From UBA7803 sp040219135 (GTDB lineage Bacteria; Pseudomonadota; Gammaproteobacteria; Pseudomonadales; Azotimanducaceae): DNA of 64,000 nt. Position numbers and translations under genes: made by a program. The notes under the pieces are model-generated. The model had not been told where the DNA came from. It saw only the letters and a program-made list of their open reading frames with translations, and searched no databases. Location of the stretch: NCBI GenBank assembly GCA_040219135.1, contig JAVJTA010000007.1, forward strand, positions 248,001 to 312,000, read 5' to 3'. Of this stretch, positions 33,536 to 42,308 are shown piece after piece; the stretch's first letter is position 1, and every line of letters begins with the position of its first letter.

Positions 33536-34939
33536 ATGTCCACCTCTGAGTTGAATCGCCCCTCGAAGTCCTCGTCAGATCAGCCCACCAAATCCTCGTC
33601 AGACGTGCCGAGCGAGGCATCGGCGCGTCAGCCCGAGCAGTCCGGCACCGGCGCGATGGACCCCAACCTGGCGTCGTGGGTCGACCCTACGCTCGATTCC
33701 ACCAAAGGCACTGAACGGGAAAAAGACCCTTCGAAAGGCTACATTGCTCTTCTGGGTTGGAGCCTCAACGCGATAAAGGCCGCCCAGGCGTTCGATCGGC
33801 GCTACGTGGTCGTGGCGCCCAAATGGGCCGCAGACTTCTGCGCGGCTAACAACATCCCGTTCATCTCCTGGGACTTCCTCCGCTTGAACGACACCTCGAT
33901 CGAGCTTGCGAATCTGCTGAAAGAGCGTGGGGTGGACGTGGCCATCCCCCTGTTCGAAGAAACCGTTGAGTGGTCCGGTGCGATCAACTCCGTGCTCCTC
34001 GACAACCCGCGCATGTACGGTCAGTCCATTCTGTTCCGCGACAAGGCCCTGATGAAGCGCCGCGCGCAGCTCGGCGGCATCCGCGTCGGCATCTTCGAGG
34101 AGGCGCACGAAAAGGACGACATCGTGCGCTTCATGAAGCGGGTCAACCAGACGCTGCTGCATCTCGACGGCGACCCCGACGACCCGATTCACGTCAAGGC
34201 CTTCGATAAGGCCGGCTGCCTCGGGCACCGGATGATCCGCACCATGGAAGAGATCGACCAGATTCCGGCAGAAGAGTACCCCCTGCTCATGGAGAGCCAT
34301 CTCAATGGATGGGAATTCGCCGTCGAGGCGTGGATTCACAATGGCAAGATCCAGTTTCTGAACATTTCGGAATACGTCACGCTTGGCTACTCGGTGTTCG
34401 TTCCCGCCACCAGGGAACTGGAAAGCTGGCGGGATGCGATCACCAAGCAGGTCGAACTGCTCATCAAGACGTTTGATATCAAGTTCGGGCAGATTCACCC
34501 GGAGTATTTCGTGACGGCAGATGGCACGATGTACTTCGGCGAAGTCGCCTACCGGCCGCCCGGCTTCAAGGCTTTCGAGCTCATCGAGCGTGCCTATGGC
34601 TTCAGCGCTTACCAGGCGTCCATGCTGGTGTTCGATCCGAAGAGCACGAAGCAGGAAGTCAGAGCGTTCTTCCCCGAAGAAGTCGTCGATGCGAAGGGCT
34701 ATGCCGGTTGTTTCGGTGTCTATCCTCGGCGTCGGGTGGTCAGCCATCTGCAGATCCCGCCGGAGGTTGCCGAGCACCCCTATTTCGACTTCCACGAGCT
34801 TCCGGAGCCGGCGGCGGATACCGTGCCGGAACGCTCCGCATTCGGCACGCACTGGGGGCTGGTGTTCTTCTTCGGCGACGATCCGATCAAGATGCGCGAC
34901 CTGCTCAAGTCCCTGGAGGAACTGGACTTCTACGTGTAG
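33536..34939 (+). CDS. ATP-grasp domain ligase
   Basis: 467 residues. Residues 1-65 are Ser/Pro/Lys-rich and probably disordered. A Rossmann-like pre-ATP-grasp domain follows (YIALLGWSLNAI), then the ATP-grasp core. The core shows FRDKALMKRRAQLGGI (about 167-182), VKAFDKAG with a nucleotide-binding Lys221, and LLMESHLNGWEFAVEAWI. The metal-binding HPEYF (321-325) and GEVAYRPPG (335-343) strands complete it. ATP-grasp enzymes of this type make amide or peptide bonds through an acylphosphate. The gene lies between two paralogous papain-like proteins, so a join-and-process pathway is plausible. Acceptor and donor are unknown. No carboxylase biotin or CPSase domains are present. Confidence 0.85.
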   Translation: MSTSELNRPSKSSSDQPTKSSSDVPSEASARQPEQSGTGAMDPNLASWVDPTLDSTKGTEREKDPSKGYIALLGWSLNAIKAAQAFDRRYVVVAPKWAADFCAANNIPFISWDFLRLNDTSIELANLLKERGVDVAIPLFEETVEWSGAINSVLLDNPRMYGQSILFRDKALMKRRAQLGGIRVGIFEEAHEKDDIVRFMKRVNQTLLHLDGDPDDPIHVKAFDKAGCLGHRMIRTMEEIDQIPAEEYPLLMESHLNGWEFAVEAWIHNGKIQFLNISEYVTLGYSVFVPATRELESWRDAITKQVELLIKTFDIKFGQIHPEYFVTADGTMYFGEVAYRPPGFKAFELIERAYGFSAYQASMLVFDPKSTKQEVRAFFPEEVVDAKGYAGCFGVYPRRRVVSHLQIPPEVAEHPYFDFHELPEPAADTVPERSAFGTHWGLVFFFGDDPIKMRDLLKSLEELDFYV

Positions 34940-35221
34940 CAAGCAGCACGGACAGGACGGCGTCCTGCGGGGTGGCGCCGACGGTTGTGCCGCCCCGGGC
35001 AGGTTCCAATGTTCGCGTACCCGTGCCGAACGAGAGGTTCCCTGCGTTGGCCGGGAGGCGCTTTGGAGACCCGGGAAAAGGCGTTCAGGTCGGTCGGCGT
35101 GCGTTATACTTCGACTCTCGCACCAGCGGCGGACTGTGCTGTCGTGCCGCCAGTGACCCGGAGGGTCGGGACCGTTACGTTGCAATCTCACACTGAGTCC
35201 GGCGATGGCCCGCCGGCGCTT
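34940..35221 (+). other. 282-base leader with candidate promoter before papain-like gene B
   Basis: The stretch holds no recognisable gene. TTATACT at 35104-35110 resembles a -10 element and is set in GCGTTATACT, similar to GCGTTATAT upstream of protein A. No clear -35 is seen. The protein B frame stays open through most of it, but the encoded residues look unlike protein and do not match protein A, apart from a possible Leu-Gln at about 35180. Confidence 0.4.
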
Positions 35222-37168
35222 ATGCGCCAGACCTTCGAGCGCTTGGCATCGAGCCTCGCCCAGTCTGGCCCGCTCGTGAACGAGGAGTACCGCGACCAGA
35301 TGCTCGGCGTATGCCAGCAGCTGCTGGCCGTGCCCGGCGGGCGGGAGTTCATCTACCAGCACATCGGGGCCCTGGATACCGGGGGGCTGTTCGTCGGCAC
35401 CGACTGGGAAGACCCGGCGATGCTCTCAGCGGCGCTGGTGGGCAACACGCTGAGCGAAGCGAACGCGCCCACCGCCGTTCTGGAGATGGTGAGCGAGATC
35501 CGTCTGCTGGCGGTCGCCAACGGCGACCTCTATCACCCGGGCATGGTGCCCGAGCAGGCCCGGCATTTTCTCACCCAGGTCATGGCGCTGAACCTGAACC
35601 GCTTTCTCACGGCGGCGGGCGAAGCCGAGCGGGTGAGGGGCGATGCCCTGGGCGAGGTAGTGGACGCGCAGTTCGCCTACCTGAAGGACAATGTCGGCCT
35701 GGATGAACTCCTCGGCAAACTGATCGAGGAAATCTGGCGGATCATGGATCAGCGGCCGATTCAGGTGGATCAGGTGAAAGCCATGATCAGCCAGATCGCC
35801 GTCGCCATGCAGAATGCCGGATCCGATACCGCCGACACCGCTCTGGGGGCCGACCGGCTGGTGAGCGCTGCGTTCGGACCTACCACCGGGTGCCGTGAGG
35901 ATCCCGGGCTACCCGCCTACGAGGAGCGCCTCGCGCTCATGGACGCCACCTCCCTGCAGCAGGAGGCCCACGGCTTCGCCCGCGCCATGCACGACACCGG
36001 TCTGGTGTCGGACTACCACACGGTGTTCCTGCGCTGGCTGGTCGACAACGGCGAGGCCAACCTGCTGGGCAGCGCCCTGGGGCTGTCGAGCACCGGCATC
36101 GACTGCCTGCGCTGCTACGAGGGGCTGATCCATCACCTGATCATGGAAGCGGTGTGGCCGGCCACCAGCCAGACCGTGCTGGGCCTGGCGATGATGCTCG
36201 AGCGCGGCGTGCTCTACGTACCGCCGGTGGGTCCGGCGCTGTGGCGGCAGAGTTCCATGGCGCTGGCTCCGGCTGTAGAGCGGCGTTTGCGCACCACCTT
36301 CGGCGCCGAGGTCGCGCCGCGCATTCATCTGCTGGCCGGCGTCATCAACCTGCTCGGCCTGCCGCTGGGGATCGGTCAGGGCAACAACCCGACCTGCCAG
36401 GCGGCCCGGGCCCTGTCCATGTGGTCCTGTGGCCAGCCGGACTATCTTCTGCACCTGGTCGCACAGGCCGCGGCGTTCGACAATCTGATCATGACCTTCG
36501 AGGGCCAGGACATCGACGGTGCCGCCGCCCGGGCCGCGCATCCGCACATGGTCCTGCTGGACGTGGATCCGGTGTCGGTGGTGCTGGTCGCGCTGCTCAA
36601 CGGGATCTACGAGGAGATGGGCGCGCTCTGTGCGGATCGACCCGAAGATCCGCACAAGTGGATCAACCGCGAGCTGCACGGCTGGTGGGTCGGTCGCGAG
36701 TTCAACATCGTCGTCGACGTGGCCGACGGCGCACTGATCAATCTGCGCGGCTTTCTGAAGAACTTCTGGGCTACCTATCATCCGATGTACAACGGCAACC
36801 AGCCGGTGATCCATCCCCAGCCCGCGGGCGTAGCGGTCACCGACAGCCTGGCCCGATTCGTCGGCTGGCATGCCATTACCATTCTGCGGGTGGCGCTCGA
36901 TCAGTCCCAGGAGATGCGGGTGTACTTTTACAACCCCAACAACGACAGCGGCCAGAGCTGGGGCAACGGCGTGGAGGTGTCCACCCACGGCAACGGCGAG
37001 CGTCATGGCGAGGCGTCGCTGCCGTTCGCGGATTTCGCCTCGCGGCTCTACATCTTCCATTCCGACCCGCTGCAGCGGGTGGGCCTTCCCCGGGTGCCGG
37101 AAGGGGAGCTGAAGGCCGCGATGAAGATGACCCGCGAGAGTTGGGGCCAGGATCGCGAGGAGCGTTGA
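35222..37168 (+). CDS. Papain-like-domain protein B of the ATP-grasp locus
   Basis: About 648 residues, paralogous to protein A. Papain-type residues are Gln386-x5-Cys392 (IGQGNNPTCQ), His550 (GWHAITI) and Asn571 (FYNPNND) followed by GQSWGNG. Shared blocks include DPHKWIN, YNGNQPVIHPQPAG and GEASLPFADFASRLYIFHSDPL. The start is uncertain: ATG 35222 lacks a good ribosome site. A TTG at 35180, with GGAGGG 14 bases before it, would restore a Leu-Gln seen at the start of protein A, and GTGs at 35144/35153 are also in frame. Keeping two divergent copies suggests two substrates or a heteromer. No signal sequence. Confidence 0.8.
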   Translation: MRQTFERLASSLAQSGPLVNEEYRDQMLGVCQQLLAVPGGREFIYQHIGALDTGGLFVGTDWEDPAMLSAALVGNTLSEANAPTAVLEMVSEIRLLAVANGDLYHPGMVPEQARHFLTQVMALNLNRFLTAAGEAERVRGDALGEVVDAQFAYLKDNVGLDELLGKLIEEIWRIMDQRPIQVDQVKAMISQIAVAMQNAGSDTADTALGADRLVSAAFGPTTGCREDPGLPAYEERLALMDATSLQQEAHGFARAMHDTGLVSDYHTVFLRWLVDNGEANLLGSALGLSSTGIDCLRCYEGLIHHLIMEAVWPATSQTVLGLAMMLERGVLYVPPVGPALWRQSSMALAPAVERRLRTTFGAEVAPRIHLLAGVINLLGLPLGIGQGNNPTCQAARALSMWSCGQPDYLLHLVAQAAAFDNLIMTFEGQDIDGAAARAAHPHMVLLDVDPVSVVLVALLNGIYEEMGALCADRPEDPHKWINRELHGWWVGREFNIVVDVADGALINLRGFLKNFWATYHPMYNGNQPVIHPQPAGVAVTDSLARFVGWHAITILRVALDQSQEMRVYFYNPNNDSGQSWGNGVEVSTHGNGERHGEASLPFADFASRLYIFHSDPLQRVGLPRVPEGELKAAMKMTRESWGQDREER

Positions 37169-37189
37169 TCGACGGCGCCCCACGGACCT

Positions 37190-38986
37190 TCAGACCAGCG
37201 TCACCTGCCACAGGCCGCGCACCGAGTTAGCCAGATACACCGCCCGGGCCCGGTGCAGGTCATCCGGCGTGAGCCGGCCCTCCACCACGGTGCCTGCGGT
37301 CAGCAGCTCTGCCCGGAATAGGCCCGGAAGCAGGCCGGCGGCGGCCGGTGGGGTCACCAGTGTGCCCTGGAGATCGACCACCACGTTGGCGATGGTCGAC
37401 TCGGTGACTTCGCCAGCCAGATTCACCAGCAGCACGTCGTCGGCCTCGCCACGGGCTGCTGCATCCCGGCGCGCCGTGTCGTAGATGTCGCGCCGTGTGG
37501 TTTTGTGGCTGACGAAGGGGTTGCCGGCCAGAGCGAGCGGGTTGCGGGCGATGGTGACCCGCTGCGGCGCCGGCAGCGCCGCCAGGGGCCGGACGGTCAC
37601 GGCCGGTCGTCCACAGGCGTCGACAAGCAGGCGAACACGGTGCGTTTCGGCGGGCAGATCGGCGGTTGCCGCCTGCAGCGCCGCGAGCACTGCGCCGCGA
37701 TCCACGGGCCTGCTGAAGTAGCCTGCGGCGCGGGACAGGCGGTCGAGGTGGGCTTCGAGCAGGCTGCAGCCGCGCTCCGGTGTCCACAGCAGAGTTTCCA
37801 GCAGCGCAAAGTCGGCGGCCGACGGCCAGCGCAGGATCCGCGCTTTGGTCCGGGTTTCCTCCAGTTCCTCTGCCGCCGCGGAGTCCCAGAGTAAGCCGCC
37901 GCCGACGCCGTATTCGGCGCGGCCGCAGCGTTTGTCGAGCAGTACCGTGCGGATGGCGACGTTGAAGCGGGCATCGCCGCCGGCTTCGATGACGCCGATG
38001 CTGCCGGTGTAGATCTGCCGCGGGGTGGGTTCGAGCGCGCGGATGATCTCCATGGTCCGACGCTTCGGCGCGCCGGTTATGGAGGCTGCCGGGAACAGGG
38101 CCCGGAAGATCTCTGCGAGCGATGCGCTGGTGTCACCGCACACCGTGCTGGTCATCTGCCACAGGGTTGGATACGGCTCCAACCGGAACAGTTCGTGAGC
38201 GGTGACGGTGCCGACGTCGGCCAGGCGGCCAATGTCGTTGCGCACCATATCGGTGATCATGAGATTCTCCGCGCGGTTCTTCGCCGAGCCCCGCAGCCAG
38301 TCCGCGCGTTCGGCATCGGACCGCGGGTTCTCGCCCCGCGGCGCCGTGCCTTTCATGGGCCTCGAGGTCAGCCGCCGGCCTCGGCGGGAGAAGAACAGTT
38401 CCGGGGAGGCACTGCAGATGGCCCAGTCCGCGGTTTCCAGGAGGGCCCCGAACCCGCCTTGACCGCCGCCGTCCGGGTCGTCGACCGGCGCAACGCCCGC
38501 TGGTCCGGCGGCGCTTCCCACCATGGCCCCGAGCAGCCGTCTGGCCAGGTCCGGGACGCCGTCGGGCAGACGCGCCTGCAGGCGATAGCTGAAGTTCACC
38601 TGGTAGGTGTCGCCAGCCTGGATCCAATCGCGGATGTCTGCCACGGCGGCGCCATACGCGGCGCTGTCGAGGTCCGACCGCCAGTCCAGAGGTGCCAGCG
38701 TTCCGGCCACGGGGGCGTCGCCCCGGCACACGTCCCGAAAAAGGGCAAACCAGGCCGTCGGCAACCGGCCTGGCCGGTGCGCGCTGAGACGGACATCCAG
38801 CCCTGGCGCGGCTTCGTAGGTGACGAAGCCCACCGCATGGGCGCCTTCGGCGGCGGCGCGGCGTTCGGCTTCTTCGATGATCCCGGCGACCTCGGCCGGG
38901 CTCTCGGCGCTCAGTACGGCCAGGGGTCGTCGATACTCGGACCAATGACCGTCTGCCTGCTGAATCAGGGCCCGGGGCGTTTCCAT
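37190..38986 (-). CDS. pabB: Fused aminodeoxychorismate synthase component I / aminodeoxychorismate lyase (PabB-PabC)
   Basis: A 598-residue fusion. Residues about 80-365 are the chorismate-binding domain, with DIRDWIQAGDTYQVNFS, SPELFF, PMKGTAPRG, the NLMITDMVRNDIGR block and SITGAPKRRTMEII. Residues about 395-598 form a class IV aminotransferase/lyase domain with SHKTTRRDIYD (PLP Lys) and ESTIANVVV. Together they convert chorismate to p-aminobenzoate for folate, using a separate glutaminase (PabA) not in the window. The ATG at 38986 follows the rhodanese gene by 13 bases. It converges on the papain-like gene B with 21 bases between stops. Confidence 0.93.
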   Translation of the reverse strand: METPRALIQQADGHWSEYRRPLAVLSAESPAEVAGIIEEAERRAAAEGAHAVGFVTYEAAPGLDVRLSAHRPGRLPTAWFALFRDVCRGDAPVAGTLAPLDWRSDLDSAAYGAAVADIRDWIQAGDTYQVNFSYRLQARLPDGVPDLARRLLGAMVGSAAGPAGVAPVDDPDGGGQGGFGALLETADWAICSASPELFFSRRGRRLTSRPMKGTAPRGENPRSDAERADWLRGSAKNRAENLMITDMVRNDIGRLADVGTVTAHELFRLEPYPTLWQMTSTVCGDTSASLAEIFRALFPAASITGAPKRRTMEIIRALEPTPRQIYTGSIGVIEAGGDARFNVAIRTVLLDKRCGRAEYGVGGGLLWDSAAAEELEETRTKARILRWPSAADFALLETLLWTPERGCSLLEAHLDRLSRAAGYFSRPVDRGAVLAALQAATADLPAETHRVRLLVDACGRPAVTVRPLAALPAPQRVTIARNPLALAGNPFVSHKTTRRDIYDTARRDAAARGEADDVLLVNLAGEVTESTIANVVVDLQGTLVTPPAAAGLLPGLFRAELLTAGTVVEGRLTPDDLHRARAVYLANSVRGLWQVTLV

Positions 38987-38999
38987 GTGGCCGTGGCCG

Positions 39000-39425
39000 T
39001 CAGCGCGATTCGCGCTGCACCCAGCGGCTGGTGGCGCTGACGTCCTCCACCGGACGTCCCGCGTCCTGCCAGCCGGCGAAGCCGAGTTCCAGATGGGCGA
39101 CCCTCGGGAATCCCATCTCCTGCAGGGCCAGCGCCGCCAGGGCCGAGCGCCCACCACCGGCGCAGAACAGCACGGTGCGCCGGCCCTCCTGGAAGTAGTC
39201 CCGGTAGTAGCGGCTCTGCGGGTCAGCCCAGAATTCCAGCATGCCGCGCGGCACGTGCACCGCGCCGGGAATGGTACCCAGGTTAACGCGCTCCTGAAGC
39301 TCGCGGATGTCCACGACCAGGGGCGGCGGGTCGCCGCCGAGCTCGTCCGCCAGCGCCTCGACGCTGAGATTCTCGATCTGGCCTTTCGCGCGTTCGACGT
39401 CGGCGAAGATGCTGCGAATCGGCAT
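39000..39425 (-). CDS. Rhodanese-like domain protein
   Basis: A 141-residue single-domain rhodanese. PPLVVDIRELQERVNLGTIPGAVHVPRGMLEFW is the first half, and LFCAGGGRSALAA is the catalytic Cys loop, with the Gly/Arg-rich turn of sulfurtransferases. The C-terminus has GFAGWQDAGRPVE. The ATG at 39425 has AGGAAG 7 bases upstream. It is the first gene of a short unit with pabBC; sulfur acceptor unknown. Confidence 0.9.
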   Translation of the reverse strand: MPIRSIFADVERAKGQIENLSVEALADELGGDPPPLVVDIRELQERVNLGTIPGAVHVPRGMLEFWADPQSRYYRDYFQEGRRTVLFCAGGGRSALAALALQEMGFPRVAHLELGFAGWQDAGRPVEDVSATSRWVQRESR

Positions 39426-39549
39426 GTCGGCTTCCTGAGCGTGGTTGGAGCCAGCCAGGATTGGACCGCCGCGGCGCGCTGTCAAGGTGACCGCCGACGG
39501 CGCTGCAGTAGAATGCGGCGTTTCCGTGACCGCAAAAGGTAGAAGGCGA

Positions 39550-39591
39550 ATGCCAGGCACCGGTCGACCGGTGATAGAGGCTCCAGGCTGA
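39550..39591 (+). CDS. Possible 13-residue leader ORF before MFS gene
   Basis: ATG at 39550, preceded by AGAAGG, opens a 13-codon ORF (MPGTGRPVIEAPG) whose TGA overlaps the MFS start codon (TGATG). Its first 12 bases are identical to the first 12 bases of the MFS gene (39591-39602), so the start region is duplicated 41 bases apart. It contains the perfect 16-bp palindrome at 39558-39573. It may couple or attenuate translation of the transporter. Confidence 0.35.
   Translation: MPGTGRPVIEAPG
39558..39573. promoter_or_regulatory. Perfect 16-bp palindrome in MFS leader
   Basis: CACCGGTCGACCGGTG reads the same on both strands and lies 18 bases before the MFS start. It could be a repressor operator or, as RNA, a hairpin with a tiny loop that competes with ribosome loading. 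Confidence 0.5.
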
Positions 39592-40796
39592 TGCCAGGCA
39601 CCATCTACTACGGCTGGTGGATCGTGGCCGGGGTGTTCTTCGTGCTCACGGTCTCGTCGGGATTCGGCTTCTACAACCTGTCCGTTTACCTGAACGTGCT
39701 GGCGGCCGCGCGGGGATTCTCCGTCTCCGAGGTGTCGCTGGCCGTGAGCCTGTTCTTCGTCGTCGGCGGCCTTACCGGGATGCTGGTGGCCCGGCTGATC
39801 GATCGCTTCGACGTGCGCTGGGTCATGCTCGGCGGCGCGGCGCTCGGCGGCATGGCCCTCGGTTCGGTGGGCACGGCGGATGCGTTGTGGCAGCTCTACC
39901 TGCTTTTCGCCCTGTTCGGTATCGGCAACAGCGCGATTTCCATCGTCACGGCCACCACCCTGATTACCCGCTGGTTTCCCGGCTCGAATCGCTCGGTGGC
40001 GCTGTCGGTCGCCTCCACCGGCCTGTCCGCCGGCGGCATCGTTCTCACGCCCGTGTCCGCGCGCTGGCTCAATGCCTGGGGCCTGGAAGCGACCATGCCG
40101 TGGTTCGGGGCGTTGTTCTTCGTGCTGGTGGTGCCGGTGGTGCTCTGGGTGGTGCGCGGCCACCCGCCGCCGCAACGCCACCCGATGGCGGAGTCCGGCG
40201 GCGGTCGGGTTGCCTGGCGCTACGCCGACGCGGTGCGCAGCCGGTTCTTCGTCCTGGTGACGCTGGGCTATGTGGTGTGCATGGGTTCCCAGGTGGGGGG
40301 GATAGCGCACCTGTACAACCGCGCCGAGCAGGTCGCCGACTTCAGGGCCGCCGCCGGCGCCGTGCAGGCGCTCACGCTGATGAGCATTCTCGGCCGCTTC
40401 CTCGGCGGATGGCTGGTGACTCGGGTGCCGATCCGCTGGTTCACTCTGGGCAATCTGCTCGGTCAGGCCGCGGGCCTGGCGGTGGTCGCCACGGCCGCCG
40501 GTCCGGGTCAGGTGATCGCTGGCGCGGCGCTGTTCGGCGCCACTGTGGGCAATCTGCTGATGCTCCATCCGCTGTGGCTCGCCGACGCTTTCGGCGGCCA
40601 GGCCTACGCACGGATCTTCTCGCTGTCCAACGCCGTTTCGGTGTTCGGCGTGGCCGCAGGTCCGGCGCTCATCGGTGCGGTGTTCGACGCGGTGGACTAC
40701 CGGCTCGGCTATCTCACCGCGGTGGCAGGCTCGCTGCTGGGGTTCGTGCTCATGTGGTCGGCGGGCGCCCGCCCGGTACTGGTACGGGCCGGATGA
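39591..40796 (+). CDS. MFS transporter, monocarboxylate/OFA-like
   Basis: A 401-residue twelve-helix MFS protein beginning YYGWWIVAGVFFVLTVSSGFGFYNLSVYLN, the opening typical of oxalate/formate-antiporter-like and monocarboxylate carriers. Loop 2-3 is ARLIDRFDVRW and the second-half repeat is SILGRFLGGWLVTRVPIRW. There is no signal of fusion or truncation. The start codon overlaps the stop of the leader ORF. The 3' end leads into the DegQ-like gene, whose ATG lies 62 bases after it. Confidence 0.85.
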   Translation: MPGTIYYGWWIVAGVFFVLTVSSGFGFYNLSVYLNVLAAARGFSVSEVSLAVSLFFVVGGLTGMLVARLIDRFDVRWVMLGGAALGGMALGSVGTADALWQLYLLFALFGIGNSAISIVTATTLITRWFPGSNRSVALSVASTGLSAGGIVLTPVSARWLNAWGLEATMPWFGALFFVLVVPVVLWVVRGHPPPQRHPMAESGGGRVAWRYADAVRSRFFVLVTLGYVVCMGSQVGGIAHLYNRAEQVADFRAAAGAVQALTLMSILGRFLGGWLVTRVPIRWFTLGNLLGQAAGLAVVATAAGPGQVIAGAALFGATVGNLLMLHPLWLADAFGGQAYARIFSLSNAVSVFGVAAGPALIGAVFDAVDYRLGYLTAVAGSLLGFVLMWSAGARPVLVRAG

Positions 40797-40858
40797 TCGT
40801 GGTCCCATCGGCCTTTTCGCGGCGGCCCCGGCCGCCAGTCTGGATTGCGGAGTCGAAG

Positions 40859-42220
40859 ATGCCTCTCGTGTTGCTGCTGTTGAGTCTCATCGCCGCGCTG
40901 GCGGCGCCCGCGGTCAGCGGCGCGGCGCTGCCCGCCCGGCTGGCGGACGGCCAGGCACTGCCGAGCCTGGCGCCGATGCTGGAACGCACCACCCCGGCGG
41001 TGGTGAACATCGCCACCTACACCACCGTCCAGGTCCGCAATCCGCTGCTCGAGGACCCGTTCTTCCGGCGCTTCTTCGACGTGCCGGACCGGCGCCGCTA
41101 TCGGCGCACGCAGAGTGCCGGCTCCGGCGTCGTGGTGGATGCGGCCGGCGGATACATCGTCACCAACAACCACGTGGTGGCGCGGGCCGACGAGATCACC
41201 GTTACCCTGGCAGACGGGCGTTCCCTGGCGGCTGAGCTGGTGGGCACCGATCCCCAGGTGGATCTGGCGGTGCTCAAGGTGGCGCCGGAAAACCTGCAGG
41301 AGATCGAGTTCGCCGACTCGGCGGCGCTCCGGGTAGGCGACTTCGTCGTCGCCATCGGTAATCCGTTCGGTCTCAATCAGACGGTCACCAGCGGCATCGT
41401 CAGCGCGCTCGGCCGCAGCGGGCTCGGCATCGAGGGCTACGAGGATTTCATTCAGACCGATGCTTCGATCAATCCCGGCAATTCCGGGGGCGCGCTGGTG
41501 GATCTTTCCGGGCGCCTGGTGGGGATCAACACCGCCATCCTGGCGCCTTCCGGCGGCAACGTCGGCATTGGCTTTGCCATTCCCGCCAACATGGTGGGTG
41601 CCATCATGGCGCAGCTCATCGATCATGGCGAAGTGCGCCGCGGCTATCTCGGCCTGGCGGTGCAGGCGTTGAACGTGGAGCTGGCTCAGGCATTCGGTCT
41701 GGAACGCCACGACGGCGTGGTGGTGGTGGAGGTCGAGGCCGGCAGCGCGGCCGCCGAGGCCGGCATCGTGGCCGGCGACATCATCGTCGGCGTGGGCGAC
41801 CGACGTATCCGCCGGATCACCGACTTCTACGGCCAGGCGGCGGTCATCTTCGTCGGTGACGAAGTCGGCATCGAGATCCTGCGCGACGGGCGTACCCGGG
41901 CGCTGAAGCTGGCCGTCGGCGACGACCACCTGGAGCAGGTGGGCGGGGAACGCATCGATCGGCGCCTGGAAGGCACTGAACTGCAGAACTTCCGCAATCA
42001 GGACGACAGCGGTCTCGGCGCCGGGGTGCTGGTGACGAAGGTGGCCGAGGACAGCCGCGCCTGGCTGCACGGGCTGCGGCCCGGCGACGTCATCGTTGCC
42101 GCCAACCGGCGCGCAATCCGCGACCTCGCCGATCTGCGGGAGGGAGCCGGGTTGAGCGGCGCACAGCTGCTGCTGCGCGTCTACCGCTCCGGGCAGTTCG
42201 GCTACGTCGCGATCCGCTAA
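40859..42220 (+). CDS. degQ: DegQ/DegP-type periplasmic serine protease (HtrA family)
   Basis: A 453-residue protein with a signal peptide (residues 1-22). The chymotrypsin-like domain has the triad His105 (TNNHVV), Asp135 (VDLAVLK) and Ser209 (GNSGGA). Two PDZ domains follow (about 260-350 and 375-450; YLGLAVQAL and GVLVTKVAEDSRA). Length and order match DegP/DegQ rather than single-PDZ DegS. It degrades or refolds misfolded envelope proteins. The ATG at 40859 has GGAG 7 bases upstream; an earlier ATG at 40793 overlaps the MFS stop but would spoil the signal peptide. Confidence 0.93.
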   Translation: MPLVLLLLSLIAALAAPAVSGAALPARLADGQALPSLAPMLERTTPAVVNIATYTTVQVRNPLLEDPFFRRFFDVPDRRRYRRTQSAGSGVVVDAAGGYIVTNNHVVARADEITVTLADGRSLAAELVGTDPQVDLAVLKVAPENLQEIEFADSAALRVGDFVVAIGNPFGLNQTVTSGIVSALGRSGLGIEGYEDFIQTDASINPGNSGGALVDLSGRLVGINTAILAPSGGNVGIGFAIPANMVGAIMAQLIDHGEVRRGYLGLAVQALNVELAQAFGLERHDGVVVVEVEAGSAAAEAGIVAGDIIVGVGDRRIRRITDFYGQAAVIFVGDEVGIEILRDGRTRALKLAVGDDHLEQVGGERIDRRLEGTELQNFRNQDDSGLGAGVLVTKVAEDSRAWLHGLRPGDVIVAANRRAIRDLADLREGAGLSGAQLLLRVYRSGQFGYVAIR

Positions 42221-42308
42221 GGGAACCACCCTTCCCGGCGCGCTGCGCCCTGCCCTGCCGAACGCGACAGGCTCTGCGTTGCGCAGACTTGTTGATCAGA
42301 GGTTCCCT
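42220..42308. terminator. Inverted repeats between converging degQ and alcohol dehydrogenase genes
   Basis: AGGGAACC (42220-42227) and GGTTCCCT (42301-42308) are exact inverse complements lying at the two stop codons. Between them TCTGCG-TTG-CGCAGA (42273-42287) is a tight hairpin. Together they may form a bidirectional terminator for the converging genes; U-tracts are weak. Confidence 0.4.

Noticed and set aside
34985..35221. N-terminal extension of papain-like protein B from 34985
   Set aside because: The frame is open only because of GC bias; the residues do not match protein A and a -10-like TTATACT lies inside the stretch.
39000..40808. Long minus-strand frame covering the rhodanese and antisense to the MFS gene
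   Set aside because: Only the part 39000-39425 encodes a recognisable domain with a ribosome site; the remainder is opposite a clear MFS protein.
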